The notes beneath the pieces were generated by a model. The model was not told the origin of the DNA, made no database searches, and saw nothing but the letters and a program-made list of their open reading frames with translations. Positions 26,749 through 34,413 of a stretch of 64,000 nt of DNA are shown here, piece after piece. Position 1 is the first letter of the stretch. The number at the start of each line of letters is the position of its first letter. The stretch comes from Halalkalirubrum salinum (GTDB lineage: Archaea; Halobacteriota; Halobacteria; Halobacteriales; Haloferacaceae): assembly GCF_005543295.1 (NCBI RefSeq), contig NZ_SRSG01000003.1, positions 60,869 to 124,868 on the forward strand. The letters run 5' to 3'. The translations under genes were made by a program, and so were the position numbers.

Positions 26749-26913
26749 TTGTCTCGCATTGGTCCCTTCTGACAGGTCAATACGTGGGTTTCCAGGTTCA
26801 TGTGTTTCGAAATCGACAGGTATGTACGACTATTGTATCTAAATTGTATTAGCCGTTTGGGCAACTGGTGCTCAGTTCTATTTCAAAACCTCGTGAGTGT
26901 GGATTGACAAAAA

Positions 26914-27336
26914 TTAGTGCTCTTCGCCGAACAGCTCGTCGAACAGCGCCGAGACGTTCGCTTCGATCTCCGATCGGATTGCCCGAACCCCCTCGGGGTC
27001 TTTCCCATCTGGGTCGTCGAGTGCCCAGTCGCGAACGTCGACGTCCGCGTCGAGTTCCAGCGTCGAACAGCCCATTGTTGCAACCACGTCGCAGGCATCG
27101 AGTTCTTCGGTCGAGACTTCTCGCGGAACTCGATCACCGATGTCGATGTCGAGTTCGGCCATCGATTCGACGACCTCCTCGTGGACGTGGTCCACGGGGT
27201 GGGTTCCGCCGGTGATGATCTCGACGTTCGAGAGGTCGCGGCGATCGACCTCCCGTTCGGCAAACGCAGCAGACATCTGGCTGCGGCCGGCGTTTTGGAC
27301 ACAGACGAACCCGAGTCGGACTGGATCGGCTGACAT
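26914..27336 (-). CDS. arsC: Low-molecular-weight phosphatase / ArsC-type arsenate reductase
   Basis: A 140-residue LMW-PTP-fold protein. The P loop is VQNAGRSQMSA (CVQNAGRSQ with catalytic Cys), and the general-acid loop ends in RDWALDDPDGKD. The Cys in VVATMGCSTLEL fits thioredoxin-coupled ArsC enzymes that cycle through further cysteines. Probable role: arsenate reduction to arsenite or protein phosphatase activity. No arsR or arsB lies beside it. ATG 27336 is the first in-frame start. Confidence 0.85.
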   Translation of the reverse strand: MSADPVRLGFVCVQNAGRSQMSAAFAEREVDRRDLSNVEIITGGTHPVDHVHEEVVESMAELDIDIGDRVPREVSTEELDACDVVATMGCSTLELDADVDVRDWALDDPDGKDPEGVRAIRSEIEANVSALFDELFGEEH

Positions 27337-27470
27337 ATCTCCCGGTTGAGCGACACTGCGAATAAGCGTTGTGTTCTCACCAGAAATCTGATATATAGTG
27401 CTATTGAGGCGTATGTATGTCCCAGCACAGCCGTCGTGACTGTGTGAAGATGTGACAACCTTGAGAAACG

Positions 27471-27476
27471 TTTATG
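27471..27476 (+). promoter_or_regulatory. TATA element with upstream BRE for small gene at 27502
   Basis: GAGAAACG followed by TTTATG looks like a strong haloarchaeal BRE/TATA. It ends 25 bases before ATG 27502, the spacing expected for a leaderless transcript. Confidence 0.5.
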
Positions 27477-27501
27477 ATCGATCCACCTGTGCTGTAAGAC
27501 G

Positions 27502-27651
27502 ATGATGGCCACATTCCACGCGACCGCGACCGTACTGGCACTCGCCAGTACGATCGCCGCACGCGGTGGGGTGTGGCTGACCGGCCCGAATGCGGGACTC
27601 TATGGCGGTCCTGCAGGCCGGACGGTCGATCGCTCGCTCCGCCCCGCATAA
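27502..27651 (+). CDS. Small protein, 49 residues, leaderless
   Basis: The frame from ATG 27502 (a second ATG follows at once) encodes 49 residues: a hydrophobic helix VLALASTIAARGGVWL within the first 26 residues, then Gly-rich LTGPNAGLYGGPAGR and a basic end. Codon third positions are GC-rich as in neighbouring genes and the TATA spacing is ideal. The DNA also folds strongly (stem 27532-27539 with 27544-27551, four-base loop), so a structured RNA is the alternative. A single membrane helix is possible. Confidence 0.5.
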   Translation: MMATFHATATVLALASTIAARGGVWLTGPNAGLYGGPAGRTVDRSLRPA

Positions 27652-27760
27652 CGCGTTCGGGACGCGGCGGCTGCCGCGAGGGGTGCGATCGACTGCCTCT
27701 TTTCCCGCACAGCACGGCGTTCGAGCGAGTACACCGCTTCCGCGGGCAATGCCCGGGTGC

Positions 27761-27797
27761 GGGCCACGAACCGACCACAGCAGCGGTCACGTGGCCC
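27761..27797. other. Strong inverted repeat upstream of gene 27825
   Basis: GGGCCAC at 27761-27767 pairs perfectly with GTGGCCC at 27791-27797, with a nested GACC/GGTC stem inside. It lies 28 bases before the start codon at 27825 in the 173-base segment after the small gene. It may be an operator, a leader structure or part of a small RNA. Confidence 0.4.
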
Positions 27798-27824
27798 GAC
27801 GCGTTCGACTCGCGACGGAAGTGT

Positions 27825-28133
27825 ATGTCAGTAACTTTCAACCGACTGGCTGTACAGGCCGACCTCACCGTTAGCGTTTCGCGACACGCCCCCGGCGACC
27901 TACAGACGGGCGTCCGCCGACAGGTCGAACGGATCGACGGCGTCACCGTCGAATCAATCGACGTTGCCGGGCTTCAGCCCGGGCTCAACGACTTGACCGT
28001 CGAGGCCCGCGCCGAGTTGCGCGTCGATCAACTCGCGGATCGAACCCGCGAGGCAGTTGCCGATCGGCTCGAATCTGGTTTCGGTGTTTCGCCGTCTACG
28101 GTACGCCTTCTCGGGGATGGGCCGCCCGAGTGA
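27825..28133 (+). CDS. Conserved-looking hypothetical protein, 102 residues
   Basis: From ATG 27825 (MSVTFNRLAVQADLTVSV) the protein alternates beta strands and helices: VRRQVERIDGVTVESIDVAG, LNDLTVEARAELRVD, then TREAVADRLESGFGVSPSTV. The pattern suggests a small alpha/beta fold of about 100 residues. The frame is open further upstream to 27573, but that part is rich in Arg/Cys/Pro and less protein-like. No function is recognised. Confidence 0.65.
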   Translation: MSVTFNRLAVQADLTVSVSRHAPGDLQTGVRRQVERIDGVTVESIDVAGLQPGLNDLTVEARAELRVDQLADRTREAVADRLESGFGVSPSTVRLLGDGPPE

Positions 28134-28169
28134 CAGGTGTGGTCGCCTCAAGAACAGTATCGACCCGGA

Positions 28170-29210
28170 TCAGTCGTCGGCGTGATACGGCCGGGAATCG
28201 TCAAACGCAGGTGCCTCGATCGACGCCATTGCCTCGGCGTCGAGGAACTCGTCTTCGACCGCGTAGCCGCGACTGAGTCGGGCTTCGACGGCGACAATGC
28301 CGGCGAAGATACGCCCACTTTTTACGAGCACAAACCCCGTGATGATGAGCGCAAATCCGAGGACCGTCGCCGGGGTAATCGACTCGCCGAGCAGCAGCCA
28401 GCCGACGACCGCAGCGACGATCGGGACTGCGTAGTTGACAAGACTCGCCTCGATCGCGCCGATCCGATCGAGCAGATCGAAGTAGATCACGAATCCGATC
28501 GCGCTGGCGACGATCGCGAGATACGCGAGCGAGACGACCGCGACTGGCGTCCAAGCAATTGCCCGAAACTGTGGCTCACCGAAGCCGAGGCTCAGACCGT
28601 GGAGCATCGCTGCGCCGATGAGCATCATCCACGCCTGCGATGGGGCGAGCGCCATCCGGGCTGGCAGCCGTTTCAACAGGACCGCACCGAAGGCGAAACT
28701 CGCTGCCGAGAGTACGAGGAGGACGACGCCGATCGCGGTCCCCTCACTCGCACCCGGCTCGGGGGCAGCAATGAGAACAATGCCGAATAACCCGACAACG
28801 GTGCCGATGACTCCGGAGATTCCGATCCGCTCGTCGGTCAACAACAGCCACGCGAAAAGCGGCGTGAGGATCGGCGTCGTGCTGAGGACGATCGCCGCGA
28901 CGCCGCTTGTGACGTACGTCTGGCCGACGAACGACAGCGCGTAGTGGATGCCGATCACGAACAGGCCGCCAACGGTCACGAGTACCCACTCGCTGACGCT
29001 TGTTGGACGCCACTGCTCGGCAGCGACGATCGCGTAGCCGAGCAGAATCGCTCCGGCGATGTCGTATCGAACCGCGGCAAACAGCAACGGCGGCAGTGTC
29101 TCAAGCCCAGCGGAAATCGCGACGAACGACGATCCCCAGAAGACTGAAAGCAGCGCGAACAGGACGAGATTTCTGTATTGTATCAGGTTTTGTGTAACTA
29201 TTTGTAACAT
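28170..29210 (-). CDS. EamA/DMT-superfamily transporter
   Basis: A 346-residue permease with ten predicted helices in two EamA repeats: LVLFALLSVFWGSSFVAISA, LLFAAVRYDIAGAILLGYAI, VAAIVLSTTPILTPLFAWLL, and in the second half VVSLAYLAIVASAIGFVIYF and VAAVVGWLLLGESITPATVLGF. A cytoplasmic tail of about 45 residues follows. Family members export amino acids, nucleosides or other metabolites; the substrate is not predictable. ATG 29210 (MLQIVTQN) is preferred to GTG 29294. Confidence 0.88.
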   Translation of the reverse strand: MLQIVTQNLIQYRNLVLFALLSVFWGSSFVAISAGLETLPPLLFAAVRYDIAGAILLGYAIVAAEQWRPTSVSEWVLVTVGGLFVIGIHYALSFVGQTYVTSGVAAIVLSTTPILTPLFAWLLLTDERIGISGVIGTVVGLFGIVLIAAPEPGASEGTAIGVVLLVLSAASFAFGAVLLKRLPARMALAPSQAWMMLIGAAMLHGLSLGFGEPQFRAIAWTPVAVVSLAYLAIVASAIGFVIYFDLLDRIGAIEASLVNYAVPIVAAVVGWLLLGESITPATVLGFALIITGFVLVKSGRIFAGIVAVEARLSRGYAVEDEFLDAEAMASIEAPAFDDSRPYHADD

Positions 29211-29432
29211 TATATTTTCTGATGTGGAGGTTCTAAACAGTGGTATGAGTGGCTGAAACTTGAGTCTTCTCGGAAAAGTGCTACCATTACTCACGGATTA
29301 TATTGCCGGATTAATCGAAAAATCGATATATTTCTGGGTGGTAGCACGTCACATGTGCTGTGGTGTCTCGACCCGTGTGTCTGCTCGGAGTCGAAGGACA
29401 AGACAATTATTCGCCCCGCCGAATGACCGGGC

Positions 29433-30716
29433 ATGAACGTTCTCGCCGACGCACGCGCTGGGATCGACGCTGGGCCGGTCTGTGACGCCTGTTTGGGACG
29501 AGTCTTCGCGGATCGCAGTTTTGGGCTGACGAACGCAGAACGCGGCAAGAGCCTGCGGGTTGCGGTTGCGATCGACGAGGACGACCCCTACGAGCCCGTC
29601 GAAATCAGCGACTGTTGGGTGTGTGAGGGCCGCTGTGCGGAGTTCGATACGTGGGCCGATCGGGCCGCCGCGTCGGTCGTGAATGTCGAGTTCGAGACCT
29701 ACCAGGTTGGCACCCGGACGCCGCCGTTGATCGAAGAAAACGAACTGCTGTTCCGTGAAGACGCAGGCCTGCCCGAAGACGCGGGCGAACAGTTCAAATC
29801 CGAGTTTAATCGCGAGGTCGGAAAGCGAGTCGGCGGACTCACCGGCGCTGAGGTGGATTTCACCCGCCCGGACGTCCAGTTCACGCTCGATCTCGACGGC
29901 GATCGCGTTGAGACGACGGTCAACTCCGCGTTCGTCTACGGCCGGTACCGCAAACTCGAACGCGACATTCCCCAGACTGAGTGGCCCTGCCGGGAGTGTC
30001 ACGCCAGCGGGCGAATCGGCCAGCAGGTCTGTACACACTGCGGCGGGTCGGGATACCTCTACGAAGACAGCGTCGAGGGCTACACCGCGCCGATCGCCGA
30101 AGAAGTAATGGACGGGACCGACTCGACGTTCCACGGCGCAGGCCGCGAGGACGTTGACGCGTTGATGCTTGGGACTGGCCGGCCGTTCGTCGTCGAGGTT
30201 GAAGAGCCACGTCGCCGCCGGATCGACACCGATCGCCTAGAGCAGGATATCAACGCGTTCGCCGAGGGCGCAATCGAAGTTGAGGGGCTCCGACTCGCAC
30301 GCTACGATATGGTCGAGCGGGTCAAAGAACTCGACGCCTCGAAGACCTACCGCGCTGCGGTCGAATTCGGCGATCGTGTTGACGAGAACGCACTCACAGC
30401 AGCGATCGACGACCTCGAGGGCGCGACGATCGAACAGTACACTCCACAGCGGGTCGATCACCGGCGAGCAGGGCTCACCCGTACCAGGCAGGTATTTTCG
30501 GCGACCGCGACCCGCGAAGACGATCGCCACGCAACCGTCGAAATCCACGGCGAGGGTGGCCTCTACATCAAAGAGCTGATCTCCGGGGACGACGGTCGAA
30601 CCGAGCCGAGTCTCGCGGGACTGCTCGGCGTCGAGGCAACGGTGACAGCACTCGACGTGCTCTCGGTCGAAGGTGAAGACGAACCGTTCGAGCGAGCGGA
30701 GTTTTTCCATGAGTGA
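29433..30716 (+). CDS. pus10: tRNA pseudouridine(54/55) synthase Pus10
   Basis: A 427-residue archaeal Pus10. The N-terminal THUMP-like part has zinc Cys pairs CDAC and CWVC; a second cluster, CRECHASGRIGQQVCTHCGG, precedes the catalytic domain, where the active Asp lies in REDVDALMLGTGRPFVVEV. The C-terminal half includes YTPQRVDHRRAG and GEGGLYIKELISGDDGRT. The enzyme makes psi54 and psi55 in the tRNA T-loop; TrmY then methylates psi54. The stop overlaps the rnhB start by eight bases. Confidence 0.93.
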   Translation: MNVLADARAGIDAGPVCDACLGRVFADRSFGLTNAERGKSLRVAVAIDEDDPYEPVEISDCWVCEGRCAEFDTWADRAAASVVNVEFETYQVGTRTPPLIEENELLFREDAGLPEDAGEQFKSEFNREVGKRVGGLTGAEVDFTRPDVQFTLDLDGDRVETTVNSAFVYGRYRKLERDIPQTEWPCRECHASGRIGQQVCTHCGGSGYLYEDSVEGYTAPIAEEVMDGTDSTFHGAGREDVDALMLGTGRPFVVEVEEPRRRRIDTDRLEQDINAFAEGAIEVEGLRLARYDMVERVKELDASKTYRAAVEFGDRVDENALTAAIDDLEGATIEQYTPQRVDHRRAGLTRTRQVFSATATREDDRHATVEIHGEGGLYIKELISGDDGRTEPSLAGLLGVEATVTALDVLSVEGEDEPFERAEFFHE

Positions 30717-31401
30717 ACTGCCGGCGGCAGCGCTGCCAGACGGGCCCGTCCTCGGCGCTGACGAGGCCGGCAAAGGACCAGTGATTGGGCCGATGGTCGC
30801 CGCTGCGATCCGCACGGACCCCGCAGTGCTTCCCGATGACGTCGACGACTCGAAGCGACTCTCACCGGCCCGCCGAGCGTCCATTGCAACGTCACTCCGC
30901 TCGGATCCCGCGATCGACGTTGGCTTCGGCATCGTCGAGGTTGAAGAGATCGACGATCCCGAGACCGATATGAACTCACTCACTGTCGCCGCGCAGGTCC
31001 GTGCGCTGGCGGCGATCGCCTGTGAAGGCGATCTGGCTGTGGTCGACGCGGGCGACGTGATCGCCGAGCGCTTCGGCGATCGCGTCACTGCGGGGCTTGC
31101 CGAGCGTGAGATTACTGTCGAGACGATCGCTGAACACGGCGCTGACGACACGTATCCGATCGTCTCGGCGGCCTCTGTGCTCGCGAAAGTCGAACGCGAT
31201 CGCCGCGTAGGCGCGATCGCCGCGGAGTACACCGGATTCGGCGACGTCGGCAGCGGCTATCCAAGCGATCCGAACACCCGCGAGTTCCTGCAAACGTACG
31301 TCGAGGAACACGGTGCCGTTCCTGCCTGCGCCCGCCGATCGTGGTCGACATGTGCGGATCTGCTCGATGCTGCGGCCCAATCAGACCTCAGCTCATTTTG
31401 A
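30709..31401 (+). CDS. rnhB: Ribonuclease HII
   Basis: A 230-residue enzyme that nicks RNA in RNA/DNA hybrids and removes misincorporated ribonucleotides. Catalytic carboxylates are in VLGADEAGKGPVIGPMV (DEAGKG), the Asp of LAVVDAGDV, and the Asp near VERDRR; DSKRLSPARR is the conserved basic segment. The gene starts inside the end of pus10, an eight-base overlap, so both are made from one mRNA. Length is normal for archaeal RNase HII. Confidence 0.93.
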   Translation: MSELPAAALPDGPVLGADEAGKGPVIGPMVAAAIRTDPAVLPDDVDDSKRLSPARRASIATSLRSDPAIDVGFGIVEVEEIDDPETDMNSLTVAAQVRALAAIACEGDLAVVDAGDVIAERFGDRVTAGLAEREITVETIAEHGADDTYPIVSAASVLAKVERDRRVGAIAAEYTGFGDVGSGYPSDPNTREFLQTYVEEHGAVPACARRSWSTCADLLDAAAQSDLSSF

Positions 31402-31458
31402 AAATAATTTGTCCGACAAAACCGACAGGTTCTATGGAGACCTTCAAAAAATACGGAT

Positions 31459-31821
31459 GTGAGCGGAGGAAGTCGACGCCGAACACCGCTTCATCTGCGG
31501 TGGCCCAACGCGTTCTACTGGTGGTGGATCATCGCCACGGCGGCGTACGGCGTCGGTGATATTGTTACGACCATTGCGATGGTGTTTTTTACGCCGGCGC
31601 TCGCAGAGGGTAATCCGCTCGTCCGATGGGCAATAGACAGTTATGGGTTGGGTGGACTGGTTGGCATCAAGCTCGGCGGGTTTTTCATCATGATCTGGAT
31701 CAGTTGGCTCGGCTCGAAAGAAAATGATCGGCTGTTGTATTACTTCCCGCCAGTGCTTCTCACCATTGTTGGTCTGTTTTTAACAGCCTACAATCTGCGA
31801 CTGCTCGTTCTCGCCTGGTAA
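31459..31821 (+). CDS. Small four-helix membrane protein, YGVGD family
   Basis: A 120-residue protein starting at GTG 31459. After a basic N-terminus come four hydrophobic helices. The first contains AYGVGDIVTT, the loop NPLVRWAIDSYGLGGLVGIKLGG and a final TIVGLFLTAYNLRLL. The same order of motifs occurs in the protein at 59439 (YGVGDTTTT, YGLVGLLAAKVG, VTGWNLV), so the two are paralogues. Possibly DUF5658-like; function unknown. Confidence 0.75.
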   Translation: MSGGSRRRTPLHLRWPNAFYWWWIIATAAYGVGDIVTTIAMVFFTPALAEGNPLVRWAIDSYGLGGLVGIKLGGFFIMIWISWLGSKENDRLLYYFPPVLLTIVGLFLTAYNLRLLVLAW

Positions 31822-31841
31822 GTATCCGAATCAGCGAGTTC

Positions 31842-33401
31842 TCATCTGTCGGTGAGCAGGTACCGCAGGATGTCGCCGTACGCCGGCCGAGTCACGAGGA
31901 CGCCGACGAGCACCCCGAGGATGGTGAAGATCGCGAATCCGCGGAGATCACCGAGCGACAACACCGCAAGCGGCGACATGGCAACGATCGTCGTCGCCGC
32001 GGCCGCACCAATGACCCAAAAGGCTCGACGGAACCGCGAATCGAATACCTTCCGACTCTTGACGTCACCTTCTGCCATCACCCCATCGGCGATGATGATC
32101 AGGTCGTCGACCCCTGTACCGATCACGGCAATGAAGCCGGCGATCACCGCCAGATCGAGTGGATACCCAAGCGCGGCAGCAAAACCGAGCAGGATGAACA
32201 CCTCGGAGAGTGCGGTGACGATCATCGGCGCAGCGACTCGCGGCTCACGGTACCGAAGGAACACGAACCCAGCGACACTAAAGACCGCGAGGATTCCGAC
32301 AATGAGCGAGTTCGTTCGGAACTCCTCTCCCTGTGTGGGTGAGATGAACGAGGTGGTTCCCGACTCGAGGTCAAGCGGTGCCGGCAGCGCACCAGCGCGG
32401 AGGTTCAACGCGACGCGCTGAGCGTCCTCAAAATCACCCGTAGTGAGAATGAAATTCGGATCCTGTGCCCACTCGCCCGACTGCATATCGTTTGCCAGTC
32501 CTGGGTTCATCCCGAAGGCGTTGACGACCTCGTCGTCGACGACGAGCAACAGACAGGGATCGGTAGTTTCAGCATCTTCAAAGTACGTACACTGCGATCC
32601 CTGTGCGAGCCCCGTATCGACGACTGCCTGTTGAAAGTCGGTCGCAGACGACTCACGGACCGTCACGGGAACGTGTGGTCCCTGGCGATCGTTCTGTTGG
32701 GCGGTCCCAACCGTCTGGAAGTCCTCTTGGGTCAACACCGCGGTCTCGTTCACGTATTCGCCGTCGTCATTTTGATGGTAGATGTCAACGCGAACTGACC
32801 CCCGCTCTTGGATGAGATCAATGACGTCCTGTCGGCCCTCGCCGGGGACCTCAGTCATGATGAAGAACTCGCCCGTCCCGCTCGTGACCTCTTGGACGGT
32901 ACTGCCCGAGAGACCGGCCTCGTTGACCTTTCCCTCGAGGACGCTTATTGCTTCCTCGCGAGTCGCTTGCGTGACGCCCGAAGAAACCTCCCCATGTTCG
33001 TAACCAGCGGCGTTGAGGGCATCGTCGAACTGTGATTCGGTGATGTTTCTACTGACGACTTCAACGGTCCCCGGCTCATCTTCGAACTCCTGTCGAACGA
33101 TCACGTCGGTCTCTTCGGTGTCCGGTAACTCGGCGGCAACCTCTCTGGCGACGGTCGCTTCACCGTCCCCACTGAACTCGACATCCTCGGCAGTCAGCCC
33201 GATGAGCGGCGCCTGGATTCGAGTCCCGCCGGCCAGATCGAGCCCGTATCGGAGATTTGTCACCCCTTCACGGGCGGTCGCGTCTTCTCCACCGACGTCT
33301 GTCTCGGGAGCCATCGTCGGCGAGAACAGCGCGAAGGCAGCGAGCAGACAGATAATGACGAGCAGCGTTACCCGATAGTTCTGCTTTATTCGCTCGAACA
33401 T
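31842..33401 (-). CDS. secD: Protein-export membrane protein SecD
   Basis: A 519-residue RND-type subunit that helps SecYE-dependent export using the ion gradient. TM1 is VTLLVIICLLAAFALFS; the first periplasmic domain begins with the family motif LRYGLDLAGGTRIQAPL; then a large extracellular domain, and five C-terminal helices with LGYPLDLAVIAGFIAVIGTGVDDLIIIAD, whose GVDD motif is the expected conductance region. It is translated four bases after secF. A convergent neighbour ends 20 bases away. Confidence 0.95.
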   Translation of the reverse strand: MFERIKQNYRVTLLVIICLLAAFALFSPTMAPETDVGGEDATAREGVTNLRYGLDLAGGTRIQAPLIGLTAEDVEFSGDGEATVAREVAAELPDTEETDVIVRQEFEDEPGTVEVVSRNITESQFDDALNAAGYEHGEVSSGVTQATREEAISVLEGKVNEAGLSGSTVQEVTSGTGEFFIMTEVPGEGRQDVIDLIQERGSVRVDIYHQNDDGEYVNETAVLTQEDFQTVGTAQQNDRQGPHVPVTVRESSATDFQQAVVDTGLAQGSQCTYFEDAETTDPCLLLVVDDEVVNAFGMNPGLANDMQSGEWAQDPNFILTTGDFEDAQRVALNLRAGALPAPLDLESGTTSFISPTQGEEFRTNSLIVGILAVFSVAGFVFLRYREPRVAAPMIVTALSEVFILLGFAAALGYPLDLAVIAGFIAVIGTGVDDLIIIADGVMAEGDVKSRKVFDSRFRRAFWVIGAAAATTIVAMSPLAVLSLGDLRGFAIFTILGVLVGVLVTRPAYGDILRYLLTDR

Positions 33402-33405
33402 TTTA

Positions 33406-34278
33406 TCATCTCACCCCCTCGTATTTGTACCATCGAAGCAGACTCACGTTCAACAGGTAGGTGTTCATTAGATCTGCGAGCAATCCGACGACGAGAATGA
33501 TCCCAATCGCTCGCAATAGGTCGATCCCAAACGCCCACGCACCGATCGTCATCACCGCCATCGCGGCGATCGACGTGATCGTCATCGTTACACCGGTCCG
33601 CATTGCGCGGTTCGTCGACTCGTAGAAGTCCCCGGTTCGTCGGAGGATGCTGTTATTCAACAGGATATCGGAGTCGACGCTGTACCCGATCAACATTAAT
33701 AGCGCTGCGACGGTCCCCAGCGTGAGTTCGATCCCGATGAGGTTCATCATCGCAAGCGGGATAATCACGTCAGAAAATGCCGAGATCACGACGGCGATCG
33801 ACGGAATGAACGTCCGAAACATCGCAAAGACGAGAAGACTCATGCCGCCGAACGCGACGAGCACACCCCCGATCGCCAAAAGCTGGGTATCTGCTCCAAA
33901 GCTCCCAGACACTGAGTCGATCGATCGGATCTCAAAGCCAGCATCGTTCGCCTGTGTTTCGAGTTCGGTCGTGGTTGCATCGCCCTGTCGGAACGTCACG
34001 ATGTAGCTCCCATCTGTGGCGACCTGTCTGACAGAATCGGGTTCGGCGTCAAACTCTTCGGCGATCTGCGCCCGTGCATCCGCATCATTGCCATCGATAT
34101 CGAGTCGTAGCTCTGTCCCGCCGGTGAACTCTAATCCCGGATCGACCGGATAGCCGGTCACAACGTACCAACCGCCAAGAATCAACAGTGCCACTGCGAG
34201 CAGCGCGAGCGGCACAGCCGCGAGCTGCCGGTTGCTGTATTCGGTGTAGTTGATCTCCGGTACCTCGAATGCAACCAT
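33406..34278 (-). CDS. secF: Protein-export membrane protein SecF
   Basis: A 290-residue partner of SecD. The N-terminal helix (LAAVPLALLAVALLILGGWY) is followed by YPVDPGLEFTGGTELRLDI, the SecF hallmark, a small extracellular domain, and five helices containing TLGTVAALLMLIGYSVDSDILLNN and LRRTGDFYESTNRAM. Upstream, GGCTTATTC about 40 bases before ATG fits a TATA element. secF precedes secD, the usual archaeal order. Confidence 0.95.
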   Translation of the reverse strand: MVAFEVPEINYTEYSNRQLAAVPLALLAVALLILGGWYVVTGYPVDPGLEFTGGTELRLDIDGNDADARAQIAEEFDAEPDSVRQVATDGSYIVTFRQGDATTTELETQANDAGFEIRSIDSVSGSFGADTQLLAIGGVLVAFGGMSLLVFAMFRTFIPSIAVVISAFSDVIIPLAMMNLIGIELTLGTVAALLMLIGYSVDSDILLNNSILRRTGDFYESTNRAMRTGVTMTITSIAAMAVMTIGAWAFGIDLLRAIGIILVVGLLADLMNTYLLNVSLLRWYKYEGVR

Positions 34279-34413
34279 ATTACATTCCGGTCATCGTGGG
34301 CATTGAATAAGCCTTCTCATGTTCGAGTTGGCCAATTGGCGGATCATGTAAAGAATATCAAAATAGATATTTTAGCCGTTGAATTCATATATGAATTGTT
34401 CTGTATCGATCGT

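Noticed and set aside
27502..27824. SRP RNA or RNase P RNA gene
   Set aside because: The helix-8 GGAAGGGAGCA-type motif of SRP RNA and the GAGGAAAGUC element of RNase P RNA are both absent on either strand, despite strong stems.
29349..30134. Long minus-strand frame opposite pus10
   Set aside because: It lies fully antisense to a well-supported Pus10 gene and its sequence shows no domain; high GC makes such shadows common.
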